Assembly: GCA_000824845.1 (NCBI GenBank)
Contig: CCNC01000045.1
Location: 62,001 to 126,000, forward strand
Length of the DNA stretch: 64,000 bases
Reading direction: 5' to 3'
Origin: Mesorhizobium sp. ORS 3359
GTDB taxonomy: Bacteria; Pseudomonadota; Alphaproteobacteria; Rhizobiales; Rhizobiaceae
A model generated the notes under the pieces. It was not told where the DNA came from, searched no databases, and was given only the letters and a program-made list of their open reading frames with translations. Positions 1-7,908 of this stretch are shown here, piece after piece. Position 1 is the stretch's first letter, and each line of letters begins with the position of its first letter. The position numbers and the translations under genes are program-made.

Positions 1-117
1 GCCGCTGTTGTCGCGCCAGACGACGAACTCCTTGCCGTCGATATGCGTGCCGGCCGAGCTCCCCGGCTCAATCGAGGCCGACAGCGCGACCGGATGCCAG
101 ACACCCGCGGTGGTCAT
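1..117 (-). CDS. Rieske-type oxygenase or ferredoxin, N-terminal part (cut by window edge)
   Basis: Only the first 39 codons lie in the window, read leftward from an ATG at 117. The product begins MTTAGVWHPVALS and continues with GKEFVVWRDNSG. This matches the opening strands of Rieske [2Fe-2S] domains in VanA-like oxygenases, where W-x-P-V-A is followed by G-x-x-x-V-V-W-R-D. The CxH and CxxH cluster motifs would lie beyond the edge and cannot be checked. It starts 5 bp after the acylphosphatase-like gene, so the two are almost certainly co-transcribed. The family call rests on the short N-terminus only. Whether it is a full oxygenase or a small Rieske protein is unknown. Confidence 0.6.
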   Translation of the reverse strand, partial: MTTAGVWHPVALSASIEPGSSAGTHIDGKEFVVWRDNSG

Positions 118-122
118 CGTTC

Positions 123-392
123 TTATTCCCCATTGGCAATGCTGTGGATTCTGGTGCGCTCGTAGTCGAGCACGAGGCAATCGAGCGGGCCGAGACTGCA
201 CGCCATCTCGAACGCGTCGACGAGATCGGGCTGCCCCGAGACTTCAACGGTGAAGCGGTCGGTGGCGACGCTCCTGATCGCCATCTTCAGGTCGAGCTTC
301 TCCGCCCGCCGGTCGCAGAACTCGGCGAAGCTGGGCGGCACCAGCCGTCCGATGAAGGACAGCCGGGCGGTTTCGGTCGAGACCGCTTTCAC
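123..392 (-). CDS. acylphosphatase-like small protein, probably non-catalytic
   Basis: The GTG at 392 gives an 89-residue protein, the usual acylphosphatase length, and has a GAGGA about 5 nt upstream; an upstream TTG at 464 would give an improbable 24-residue extension. The pattern RLSFIGRLVPP, an amphipathic helix FAEFCDRRAEKLDL, strand TDRFTVEVSG and a second helix DLVDAFEMAC follows the acylphosphatase fold order. The substrate-binding loop G-R-V-Q-G-V-x-F-R is replaced by GRLVPPSF, so the catalytic Arg is missing, and the usual Asn after the first helix is not visible. It probably acts as a structural or partner protein for the Rieske gene it precedes. The fold call is moderate and the role is inferred. 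Confidence 0.5.
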   Translation of the reverse strand: MKAVSTETARLSFIGRLVPPSFAEFCDRRAEKLDLKMAIRSVATDRFTVEVSGQPDLVDAFEMACSLGPLDCLVLDYERTRIHSIANGE

Positions 393-459
393 TCCAGTCC
401 TCGCGGCTTCATGGCACCACGCACGCTGCCTACAATCCCGGCCATTTGCACAATTTTTG

Positions 460-511
460 AGCAATATTGCTTTCTGTCTAATTAGGCATCATTTTGGGGC
501 TTGTGCAAGCC
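460..511. promoter_or_regulatory. two inverted repeats in the divergent control region
   Basis: The 289 bp between the leftward acylphosphatase-like gene and the rightward deaminase operon hold a perfect 12-bp palindrome AGCAATATTGCT at 460-471 and a second inverted repeat GGCTTG-TG-CAAGCC at 498-511 (outer arms TTTGG and CCAAA with one bulged base). Both look like binding sites for dimeric regulators. The AT-rich character of this stretch contrasts with the coding DNA around it. No regulator gene is adjacent, so the binding protein is unknown. No convincing -35/-10 pair was identified. Confidence 0.4.
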
Positions 512-681
512 AAATTTCCCTGACATCTGTTGCGTAAGGGAGAATGGAAGGCACGGAAAACGATGAAAAAGTCGAACAACTTCGTGTTGAGTGGGTGTCC
601 TGCAACGGCCTGAAAGAGCCGGAAGGGAAATGAGGCAGATGGCGCCGTCAGCGGCATTGTGCCTCGGATTGGGGAAGGCTG

Positions 682-1713
682 ATGTCTTTGGCGAGCTTCG
701 TTCAGCAGCTGCCCAAGGTCGAGTTGCATCTGCACCTCGAGGGCGCCGTTTCCGCCTCTACCTTCGCCGATCTCGCCGCTTTGAACTCCGTCGCGCTGCC
801 CAAGCCGACGGCTGAACTGTACAGCTACGACAACCTGCCCGACTTCCTGAAAATCTACGACCTGGTCTGCGCCTCGATCAAAAGCGCCGCGGACTTCTCG
901 AGGATCACCTTCGAGGCGCTCGAGCGCTGCGCGATCGCCGGCGCGCGCTACGTCGAGCTCTTCTTCAGCCCGCATGCGCATCTCGCCCACGGCGTTTCCT
1001 ACTCCACCATGCTCGGCGGCGTCCTCGACGGGACGCGGCGCGCCAAGGAAAAATACGGCGTCGTCTGCAAGCTCATTCCCGCGCACAGCCGGGAACTCGG
1101 ACCGGAACGCGGCGAGCAGTTCCTGGACATGGTGCTCGCCGAGCGCGTGCCCGACGTGATCGGCATCGGCCTTGACTACAACGAGGCGCCGTTTCCGCCG
1201 GCTCCCTACGCGAAGATGTACGAGCGCGCGCGCTCAGAGGGGCTGAACGTCACCGCCCATGCGGGCGAGTCCGGCCCGGCTGAGAACGTCGCCGACAGCA
1301 TCGACCTGCTCGGCGTGCAACGCATCGACCACGGCTACCACGTGGTCGACGATCCCGCGCTGGTCGAGCGCTGCAAGGAAGCCGGCATCGTCTTCACCTG
1401 CTGCCCCAGCACGACGTTGGCAACCACGGTCTGGCGCGACCTTGCGGCTCCTGGCCACGCGATTCGGCGCATGATCGAGGCTGGCCTCAACGTCACCATC
1501 CATTCCGACGATCCGCCGATGTTCGCCACCACGCTCGACCGCGAATACGCGCTGGTTATGGACAATTTCGCGCTCTCGCCGGAGGCGCTGAAGAAGATCG
1601 CGCTCGCCGGCCTCGAGGCCGCATGGCTCGACAACGAAACCAAGCAGGCATGGATGTCCGAATGGTCGGCGGAAATCGATGGCCTGCTGAAGACCGAACT
1701 CCTCCCAAACTGA
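682..1713 (+). CDS. adenosine deaminase-family purine deaminase
   Basis: A 343-residue cytosolic metal-dependent deaminase, first gene of the purine operon. The start at 682 is preceded by GGGGAAGG. Zinc-site motifs appear in family order: HLHLEG at residues 16-21, HAGES with His193 and Glu196, RIDHGYH with His217, and SDDPP with Asp276-Asp277. This is the adenosine/adenine deaminase superfamily, which converts the 6-amino group of purines to oxo. The SDDPPMF segment is intermediate between the TDDP typical of adenosine deaminases and the SDDPAYF of adenine deaminases. The substrate (adenosine, adenine or a modified purine) cannot be settled by eye. The next gene, 28 bp downstream, is the binding protein of a nucleoside-type importer, which supports purine salvage. 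Confidence 0.85.
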   Translation: MSLASFVQQLPKVELHLHLEGAVSASTFADLAALNSVALPKPTAELYSYDNLPDFLKIYDLVCASIKSAADFSRITFEALERCAIAGARYVELFFSPHAHLAHGVSYSTMLGGVLDGTRRAKEKYGVVCKLIPAHSRELGPERGEQFLDMVLAERVPDVIGIGLDYNEAPFPPAPYAKMYERARSEGLNVTAHAGESGPAENVADSIDLLGVQRIDHGYHVVDDPALVERCKEAGIVFTCCPSTTLATTVWRDLAAPGHAIRRMIEAGLNVTIHSDDPPMFATTLDREYALVMDNFALSPEALKKIALAGLEAAWLDNETKQAWMSEWSAEIDGLLKTELLPN

Positions 1714-1741
1714 CCGCCGTGTATCGCGCAAAGGATAGAAC

Positions 1742-2866
1742 ATGATCAGTATCGAGAAGCTTTCCCGCCGTGGGTTCCTCAACATGGGCGCCGCCGCCGG
1801 CGCCTCGCTCCTGCTGCCCAGGACGGGCCTGGTCGGCGCCGCGCGCGCCGCCGCGCCGCTGCCTGCCGTGGCCGAGGAAGATGCCGTGATCGGCTTCGGC
1901 CATGTCGGCCCGGTCACCGACGAAGGCTGGACCTGGGCGCACCACCAGGGCGTGCTGGCCGTGCAGAAGGCGTTCCCTAAGCTGAAGAAGGTGCTCGAGG
2001 TGGAGAACGTGCCGTACTCGGCGGATGCCACCCGTATCTACCGCCAATTCGTGAGCGAAGGCGCCAATCTCATCTTCGACACATCCAGCACCGGCGACTT
2101 CCTGCACGAGGTTGTGAAGCGGGCGCCCGACGTCGGCTTCATGGAGTGCGACGGCCGCACCACGATGGACAATCTCGGCTGGTACTATCTCAACCATTGG
2201 TACCCGACCTATGTGGTGGGTGTTGCCGCCGGCCATCTCAGCAAGTCCGGCAAGCTCGGCTATGTCGCCTCCTTCCCAGTTCCGTCGGTGTTCAGCGGAA
2301 CCAACGCCTTCTTGATGGGCGCGCGTTCGGTCAATCCGAATGCCACGCTGCAGGCGGTCGTCATCAACTCCTGGTTCGACCCGCAGGCCGCCGCGCAGGC
2401 CGGCACCGCGCTCATCGACAATGGCTGCGACTTCCTGTTCGGCATCATGGACGAGGCCGCCTATCTGCAGGTCGCCGAGAAGCGCGGCGTCTGGGCAGCG
2501 ATGTGGAACACCGACATCCGCCGCTACGGTCCGAACGCCTACGTCTCGTCCATCATCATCGACTTCAAGGACTTCTACGTCGACCAGGTGAAGAAGCGCC
2601 TGGCCGGCGAGTGGACCTCGAGCGAGAACCTGTTTGCGATGGGCAAGGGCATCGACCGCGACGCATGGGGCGAGAAGGTCCCGGCCGATGTCGCCAAGGC
2701 GGCCGATGAGGTCCGGCAGAAGATCATCAACGGCTGGTCGCCCTTCACCGGCGAGATCAAGGACTCGACCGGCAAGGTCCGCGTCGGGGCCGGCAAGACC
2801 ATGACCGACCTCGATCTCTACTACTGGGATTGGTCGATCGAGGGCGTCTCGGGCCTCAGCGCCTGA
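1742..2866 (+). CDS. BMP-family nucleoside-binding protein of ABC importer
   Basis: A 374-residue periplasmic binding protein of the BMP/PnrA (Med) family. A twin-arginine signal is visible at the N-terminus (SRRGFLNMGAAAG, then a hydrophobic run and an Ala-rich cleavage region near residue 37). The mature part starts AVIGFGHVGPVTDEGWTW, the usual BMP opening where the ligand pocket forms, and later has NGCDFLFGIMDE and a C-terminal WSPFTGEIKD segment. Members bind purine nucleosides. It heads a binding protein-ATPase-permease-permease set that is complete in the next four genes. The Tat signal suggests export of a folded protein. The exact ligand is inferred from the deaminase neighbours. 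Confidence 0.88.
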   Translation: MISIEKLSRRGFLNMGAAAGASLLLPRTGLVGAARAAAPLPAVAEEDAVIGFGHVGPVTDEGWTWAHHQGVLAVQKAFPKLKKVLEVENVPYSADATRIYRQFVSEGANLIFDTSSTGDFLHEVVKRAPDVGFMECDGRTTMDNLGWYYLNHWYPTYVVGVAAGHLSKSGKLGYVASFPVPSVFSGTNAFLMGARSVNPNATLQAVVINSWFDPQAAAQAGTALIDNGCDFLFGIMDEAAYLQVAEKRGVWAAMWNTDIRRYGPNAYVSSIIIDFKDFYVDQVKKRLAGEWTSSENLFAMGKGIDRDAWGEKVPADVAKAADEVRQKIINGWSPFTGEIKDSTGKVRVGAGKTMTDLDLYYWDWSIEGVSGLSA

Positions 2867-2903
2867 TGACCTGCCATAACGCAGCGCATTGCGGCAGGCC
2901 GGC

Positions 2904-4478
2904 ATGAACGCCACGCAGGACCGCTACATCGCGGCGCCGGGAACGGCGCCGCTGGTGCAGCTGAAGGGTATCGCCAAATATTTCCCGGGCGTCGTCGCAA
3001 ACCAGGACGTCGATCTCGACGTGCTTCCGGGGGAGGTCCACGCGCTGCTCGGCGAGAATGGCGCCGGCAAGTCGACGCTGATGAACATTCTCACCGGCAT
3101 CTATCAGCCCGATGCAGGCGAGATCACCATCGACGGCTACGCCAAGCAGTTCGCCACGCCGCTCGACGCCATCGCGGCGGGCATCGGCATGGTGCACCAG
3201 CATTTCAAGCTGGTGCAGGCCTTCACCGTGGCCGAGAACATCCACCTTGGCTGGAGCGAGACGCCCCGGCTTGCCTCCGCTCGTAAGCTGGAGGCGCGGA
3301 CGAAGGCGCTGGCCGAACGCTTCAACCTGCATGTGCGCGCGGACGCGCGCATCAACGAGCTTTCGACCGGCGAGCAACAGCGAGTCGAGATCCTGCGCGT
3401 GCTCGCCCGCGAGGCCCGCATCCTCATCCTCGACGAACCGACGGCAGTGCTGACTCCGGCCGAGGCGCGCGAGCTCTTCAAGGCGCTGCGCGAATTCACC
3501 TCCCGCGGCAACGCGGTCATCTTCATCAGCCACAAGCTGGACGAGGTGCTGGAAATCTCCGACCGCATCACCATCCTGCGCGGCGGCCGCAGGATCGCGA
3601 CGCACGACACATCCGACTGCGGCCCCCGGATGCTGGCGCGGCTCATGGTTGGCCGCGACATCGTGCTCGCCGACATGCGGCAGCGGCCGCCCGGCGCGGC
3701 GCCCCGGTCGGCGGAGCCGATCCTGAGGCTAGAAAGCGTCTCGGCGCTCGACGACGGCGGAAAAACCGCGCTGAACGACATTACCCTCGATATCCATGCG
3801 AGCGAGATCGTCGGCATCGCCGGCGTCGCCGGCAATGGGCAACGTGAGCTCAGCCATGTGCTCACCGGGCTGCGGCGCATCGCCTCGGGACGCATCGTCG
3901 TGGACGGCGCGCCGATCGGGGCGGGGGATGCTGCTGCGTTCAGTGAGCTCGGCATCGGCCACATCCCGGAGGACCGGCTGCGCAGCGGGCTGGCCCCGGC
4001 GATGAGCGTCGCCATCAACGCCGTGATGCGCGAATACAAGAAGCCGCCCATCGGCTCCGGCGGGCTCTATCGCTCGGGCGCCGCGACCCTGCTTGCGCGC
4101 GAGATCGCCAAGGCCGCGGATGTCGCCGTGCCGGACTTCGCCATGCCGGTCCGCAATCTGTCGGGCGGCAACCAGCAGCGTCTGGTGGCGCGCCGCGAGA
4201 TGCGCATCGCCCACAAGGTGCTGGTCGCCGCCTATCCCAGCCGCGGCCTCGACGTCGGCGCCATCAACACGATGCTGCGCTACATCGTCGAGCTGCGCGA
4301 CGCCGGCGCCGGCATCGTGCTTATCTCGGAGGATCTGGAAGAGCTCCTCAACCTCTCCGACCGCATCGCCGTGCTCTATGAGGGCCGGCTCATGGGCGCG
4401 CTCGAAAACGACAAGATCGACGTCGAGCAGATCGGCCTGCTGATGGGCGGACGCACCGTGCGGAAGGAGGCGGCGTGA
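2904..4478 (+). CDS. nucleoside ABC importer ATPase (two ABC domains)
   Basis: A 524-residue ATPase with tandem nucleotide-binding domains, as in RbsA/BMP-type importers. Domain 1 has Walker A GENGAGKST, signature LSTGEQQR and Walker [14 protein letters not shown]. Domain 2 has the usual degenerate Walker A GVAGNGQ, signature LSGGNQQR and SRGLDVGA. In domain 2 the residues before SRGLD read VLVAAYP, so the usual Gln of QPTRGLD is a Tyr. I chose the ATG at 2904 rather than a TTG at 2889 because it opens directly on the typical short tail before LVQLKGIAKYF. It overlaps the next permease by TGATG at 4476-4480. It energises uptake for the BMP protein at 1742. Confidence 0.9.
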   Translation: MNATQDRYIAAPGTAPLVQLKGIAKYFPGVVANQDVDLDVLPGEVHALLGENGAGKSTLMNILTGIYQPDAGEITIDGYAKQFATPLDAIAAGIGMVHQHFKLVQAFTVAENIHLGWSETPRLASARKLEARTKALAERFNLHVRADARINELSTGEQQRVEILRVLAREARILILDEPTAVLTPAEARELFKALREFTSRGNAVIFISHKLDEVLEISDRITILRGGRRIATHDTSDCGPRMLARLMVGRDIVLADMRQRPPGAAPRSAEPILRLESVSALDDGGKTALNDITLDIHASEIVGIAGVAGNGQRELSHVLTGLRRIASGRIVVDGAPIGAGDAAAFSELGIGHIPEDRLRSGLAPAMSVAINAVMREYKKPPIGSGGLYRSGAATLLAREIAKAADVAVPDFAMPVRNLSGGNQQRLVARREMRIAHKVLVAAYPSRGLDVGAINTMLRYIVELRDAGAGIVLISEDLEELLNLSDRIAVLYEGRLMGALENDKIDVEQIGLLMGGRTVRKEAA

Positions 4479-5536
4479 TGCTGCAAGGCCTTCGCCTCCA
4501 GCGGCTGCCATCCGTCCAGCCTGGCATCGCGCTCGCCATGCGCGCGCTGGCCATCGCCATCGTGGTGCTGGCCGCATCGATCGCGCTGCTGGTGGCGGGC
4601 GAGGACCCGCTCGCGCTAGGAGCGCAGCTCGTCAGCGCCACCTTCAGCTCCACCTTCGGGATGGAGGATTTCGGGCTGCTCGTGATCCCGCTGATCCTCA
4701 CCGGCCTGTCGGTGGCGGTCGGCCAGCAGATCGGTACCTGGAACATCGGCGCCGAAGGACAGTTCCTCGTCGGCGCCTTCGCGGCCACGGCCGTCGGACT
4801 GTTCGTGCCCGGCCCTGCCTGGCTCATCCTGCCGCTGATCATTGCCGCCGGCGCGCTCGGCGGCGTCGTCTGGATCCTGGTCCCCACACTGGCGCGCGCC
4901 TTCGTCGGCGTGAACGAGCTGATCACGACGCTGCTGCTCAACTTCGTGGCCGCGCTGCTCGTCTACTACGTCTCGACCGGCCCGTGGCGCGACCGCGTCG
5001 GCATGTCCAACTCCTCGACCGCGCGGATCACGGTCGAGATGCCCGAGTTCTGGGGGCTGATTCATTGGGGCCTGCCGATCGCCATCCTGATGGCGCTGGC
5101 CGCCGCCGCGATCCTCGCCTTCTCCCGCTGGGGATACGAGGTGCGGCTGTCCGGCTCGAATCCTTCCGCCGCGGCCTATGCCGGCATCGCGGTGCGGCGC
5201 CACATCATCACCGTGATGCTGCTATCGGGCCTGATTGCCGGCGTCGCCGGCGCCTTCGAGCTCGCCGGCACGGTGCACCGCCTGCAGGGTGGAATTTCCA
5301 ACAACTTCGGCTATCTCGGCATCATGGTCGCGGTGCTCGCCCGCAACTCCTGCGTCGGCGTCATCTTCACCGGCATACTCATGGCCTTCATCCTCAACTC
5401 CGGCATCATCCTGCAGACACAGGGCATCACCACCTCCGCGGTGCTGGCGATGACCGGGGCGATCCTGTTCCTGACGGCGATCGGCGACGAGCTCGCGCAT
5501 TACCGCATCCTCCGCGCCGGATCGACGAGAGCATAG
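4478..5536 (+). CDS. nucleoside ABC importer permease 1
   Basis: A 352-residue inner-membrane protein with about 8-10 hydrophobic segments, of the BPD_transp_2 type used by BMP importers. Signature text is WNIGAEGQFLVGAFAATAVG near residue 90 and the helix GVNELITTLLLNFVAALLV, both characteristic of the first permease of these systems. AGGAGG at 4465-4470 serves either GTG 4475 or ATG 4478. I prefer the ATG, which overlaps the ATPase stop as TGATG. It pairs with the shorter permease at 5550 to form the channel. Confidence 0.9.
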   Translation: MLQGLRLQRLPSVQPGIALAMRALAIAIVVLAASIALLVAGEDPLALGAQLVSATFSSTFGMEDFGLLVIPLILTGLSVAVGQQIGTWNIGAEGQFLVGAFAATAVGLFVPGPAWLILPLIIAAGALGGVVWILVPTLARAFVGVNELITTLLLNFVAALLVYYVSTGPWRDRVGMSNSSTARITVEMPEFWGLIHWGLPIAILMALAAAAILAFSRWGYEVRLSGSNPSAAAYAGIAVRRHIITVMLLSGLIAGVAGAFELAGTVHRLQGGISNNFGYLGIMVAVLARNSCVGVIFTGILMAFILNSGIILQTQGITTSAVLAMTGAILFLTAIGDELAHYRILRAGSTRA

Positions 5537-5549
5537 AGCGAGACCGACA

Positions 5550-6485
5550 TTGGACCTCTTGACCGGAATTCTCGCCACCACCTTTCTCGCCGGCGGCGTG
5601 CTGGCGCTCGCGGCCATGGGCGAGGTGCTCGCCGAGCGCGTCGGCGTCGTCAATCTCGGCGCCGAAGGGCTGATGGCGATGGGCGCGATCACCGGCGTAG
5701 CGACCGTCGCGGCCGTTCCCTCGCCGGCGCTCGGCTTTGCCGCGGCTCTCGTGGTCGGGGCGCTGTTCGGCATGGTCTTCGCTTTCGCCACGGTGACCAT
5801 CCGGGCGAACCAGGTTCTCTGCGGCCTGGCGCTGACGCTGATCGGCACCGGGCTCGCCAACACCATCGGCCGCAGCTACTCCGGCACGCCATCGGCCGCG
5901 GTCTTCGAGCGTGTCGAGGTGCCGCTGCTGAGCGACATCCCGATCCTCGGGCCGGCGCTCTTCTCGCAGAACGTGCTGCTCTACCTCATCTACATCGTCC
6001 TGCCGCTCGGCCTGCACTACCTGCTGTTCCACACACGGCACGGGCTCAACATGCGCGCCGTCGGCGAGAACCCGGCCGCCGCCGACGCCGCCGGCATCCC
6101 GGTCGGCCTGATCCGCTTCGCCTACGTCACTGCGGGTGCGGCGCTGTGCGGCGGCGCGGGCGCCTACCTGACGCTCGCCTTCGTGCCGGCCTGGTCGGAC
6201 GGCATGGTCGCGGGGCGCGGGTGGATCGCGGTCTCGCTCGTCATCTTCGCCGGTTACCGGCCGGTCAACGCCGTGCTCACGGCGCTGCTGTTCGGCCTCA
6301 TCACGTCGATCGGCTTCGTCGGTCAGGCGCGCAATTGGCCGGTGGCCGCGCCGTTCCTGTCGATGCTGCCCTATCTCGGCACCATCGCGCTGATGATCGT
6401 GCCGGTGCTCGCCTGGCAGAAAGTGCGCCGCCTGATGGCCGCGCCGGCCGCTCTCGGCGAGCCGTTCTACCGCGATGTACGCTGA
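5550..6485 (+). CDS. nucleoside ABC importer permease 2
   Basis: A 311-residue polytopic membrane protein starting from a TTG. The TTG is chosen because the product then opens MDLLTGILATTFLAGG, the standard beginning of the second permease in this family, and no in-frame ATG lies upstream. Family hallmarks are LAERVGVVNLGAEGLMAMGA near residues 25-45 and TIRANQVLCGLALTLIGTG. It follows the first permease by 13 bp and completes the importer. The next gene begins 10 bp downstream. Confidence 0.9.
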   Translation: MDLLTGILATTFLAGGVLALAAMGEVLAERVGVVNLGAEGLMAMGAITGVATVAAVPSPALGFAAALVVGALFGMVFAFATVTIRANQVLCGLALTLIGTGLANTIGRSYSGTPSAAVFERVEVPLLSDIPILGPALFSQNVLLYLIYIVLPLGLHYLLFHTRHGLNMRAVGENPAAADAAGIPVGLIRFAYVTAGAALCGGAGAYLTLAFVPAWSDGMVAGRGWIAVSLVIFAGYRPVNAVLTALLFGLITSIGFVGQARNWPVAAPFLSMLPYLGTIALMIVPVLAWQKVRRLMAAPAALGEPFYRDVR

Positions 6486-6495
6486 TGGGCGGCCG

Positions 6496-7896
6496 ATGAC
6501 GACGCTTCTGGTCAAGAACATCGATCATCTCGCGACGTTCGACGACGCGCGCCGCGAGATTTCGGGCGGCGCGCTGTTCGTCCGCGACAATGTGGTCGAC
6601 AAGGTCGGCACGACGGCCGAACTCGCAGGACTTGAGGCCGATGCGGTGCTCGACCTCTCCGGCCATGTCGTCATGCCGGGCATGGTGAACACCCATCACC
6701 ACATGTACCAGAACCTGACGTGCGTCATGGTGCAGGACGACGAGCTGCTGGTCTGGCTGAAGACGCTCTATCCGATCTGGGCCGAGCTCGACGATGACGC
6801 TATTGGCGTCTCCGCCCGGGTCGCTATGGCGGAGCTTATCCAATCCGGCTGCACGACCAGCTCCGACCATCTCTACATCCTGCCCAACAACTGCACGCTG
6901 GATTCGACAATCGAGGCGGCGCGCGAGATCGGCCTGCGCTTCCATGCGGCCCGCGGAGCCATGTCGCGCGGCGAGAGCCAGGGCGGACTGCCGCCGGACC
7001 GCTGCGTGGAGAAGGAAGACGCCATCCTCAAGGATGCCGAGCGCCTGATCCACACCTATCACGACGCGTCGCGCCACTCGATGGGCCGCATCGTGCTCGC
7101 GCCCTGCTCACCTTTTTCGGTGAAGCCGGAGCTGATGCGCGACGCGGCCGCGCTGGCGCGGCAGCATCCCGGCGTGAACCTCCACTCGCATCTGGCGGAA
7201 GAGCTGTTCGAGGAGAAGTACTGCCACGAGATCTATGGCATGCGGCCGGTCGAGTTCGCCGAATCCGTCGGCTGGCTCGGCGATGACGTCTGGTTCGCCC
7301 ACTCGATCTTCATGACGAGCGGCGAGATAGACCGCTTCGCCGAGACAGGCACGGGCGTCGCGCATTGTCCGTCGGCCAACATGCGTTGCGGACAGGGCAT
7401 CGCCAAGATCCGCGAGATGCTGGACAAGGGCGTCAAGGTCGGCCTCGGCGTCGACGGCTCGGCCTCCAACGACACGTCCAACCTGTTCATGGAGGCGCGG
7501 CTCGCGCTGATGCTGCAGCGCGTCGCGCCGCACCGCTACCTTTCCGAGAAGCCGGGCGGGCGCGGCGGCTTCGGCGGCACCCCGACCGCGCTTTCGGCAC
7601 GCGAGGCGCTGGAGATGGCGACGCGCGGCGGGGCGGCGCTGCTCGGCCGCGGCGACATCGGCCATCTGGCGCCGGGCATGAGCGCCGATTTCATCGCAGT
7701 GAGGCGCGACCAGCTCGGCCTGTCGGGAACCGAACGCGACCCGCTCGCGGCGCTCGTGCTTTGCGGGCCCTTCCGCGTCGACTATTCCTACATCAACGGC
7801 AGGGAAATCATCGGCAAGGGCGCCTTTCGGTCCTTCGACGTCGAGGAGGCCCTTGCCGACCACCGCGCAGTGATGAACAGGATATACAGCCAGTAG
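6496..7896 (+). CDS. 8-oxoguanine deaminase (amidohydrolase)
   Basis: A 466-residue amidohydrolase of the TrzN/AtzB-like group that contains bacterial 8-oxoguanine deaminase, which makes uric acid and ammonia from 8-oxoguanine. Metal ligands are visible: H-x-H at residues 67-69 (NTHHHMYQNL), the HSHLAEE His, the AHSIFM His and the Asp of GVDGSASND. The segment DQDELL-like VQDDELLVWLKTLYPIW and the SCTTSSDHLY-type text also fit this group closely. The ATG at 6496 was chosen over an ATG at 6475 that overlaps the permease. Its position inside a nucleoside uptake operon supports a purine substrate. Hydroxychloro-s-triazine hydrolases are near relatives, so the exact substrate is not proven. Confidence 0.8.
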   Translation: MTTLLVKNIDHLATFDDARREISGGALFVRDNVVDKVGTTAELAGLEADAVLDLSGHVVMPGMVNTHHHMYQNLTCVMVQDDELLVWLKTLYPIWAELDDDAIGVSARVAMAELIQSGCTTSSDHLYILPNNCTLDSTIEAAREIGLRFHAARGAMSRGESQGGLPPDRCVEKEDAILKDAERLIHTYHDASRHSMGRIVLAPCSPFSVKPELMRDAAALARQHPGVNLHSHLAEELFEEKYCHEIYGMRPVEFAESVGWLGDDVWFAHSIFMTSGEIDRFAETGTGVAHCPSANMRCGQGIAKIREMLDKGVKVGLGVDGSASNDTSNLFMEARLALMLQRVAPHRYLSEKPGGRGGFGGTPTALSAREALEMATRGGAALLGRGDIGHLAPGMSADFIAVRRDQLGLSGTERDPLAALVLCGPFRVDYSYINGREIIGKGAFRSFDVEEALADHRAVMNRIYSQ

Positions 7897-7908
7897 AGGG
7901 AGACGGGC

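Noticed and set aside
2904..4478. Change of QPTRGLD to YPSRGLD in ABC domain 2 as a sign of inactivation
   Set aside because: The second domain of this ATPase type is normally degenerate, the rest of the operon is intact, and the signature LSGGNQQR is kept. It was noted in the feature only.
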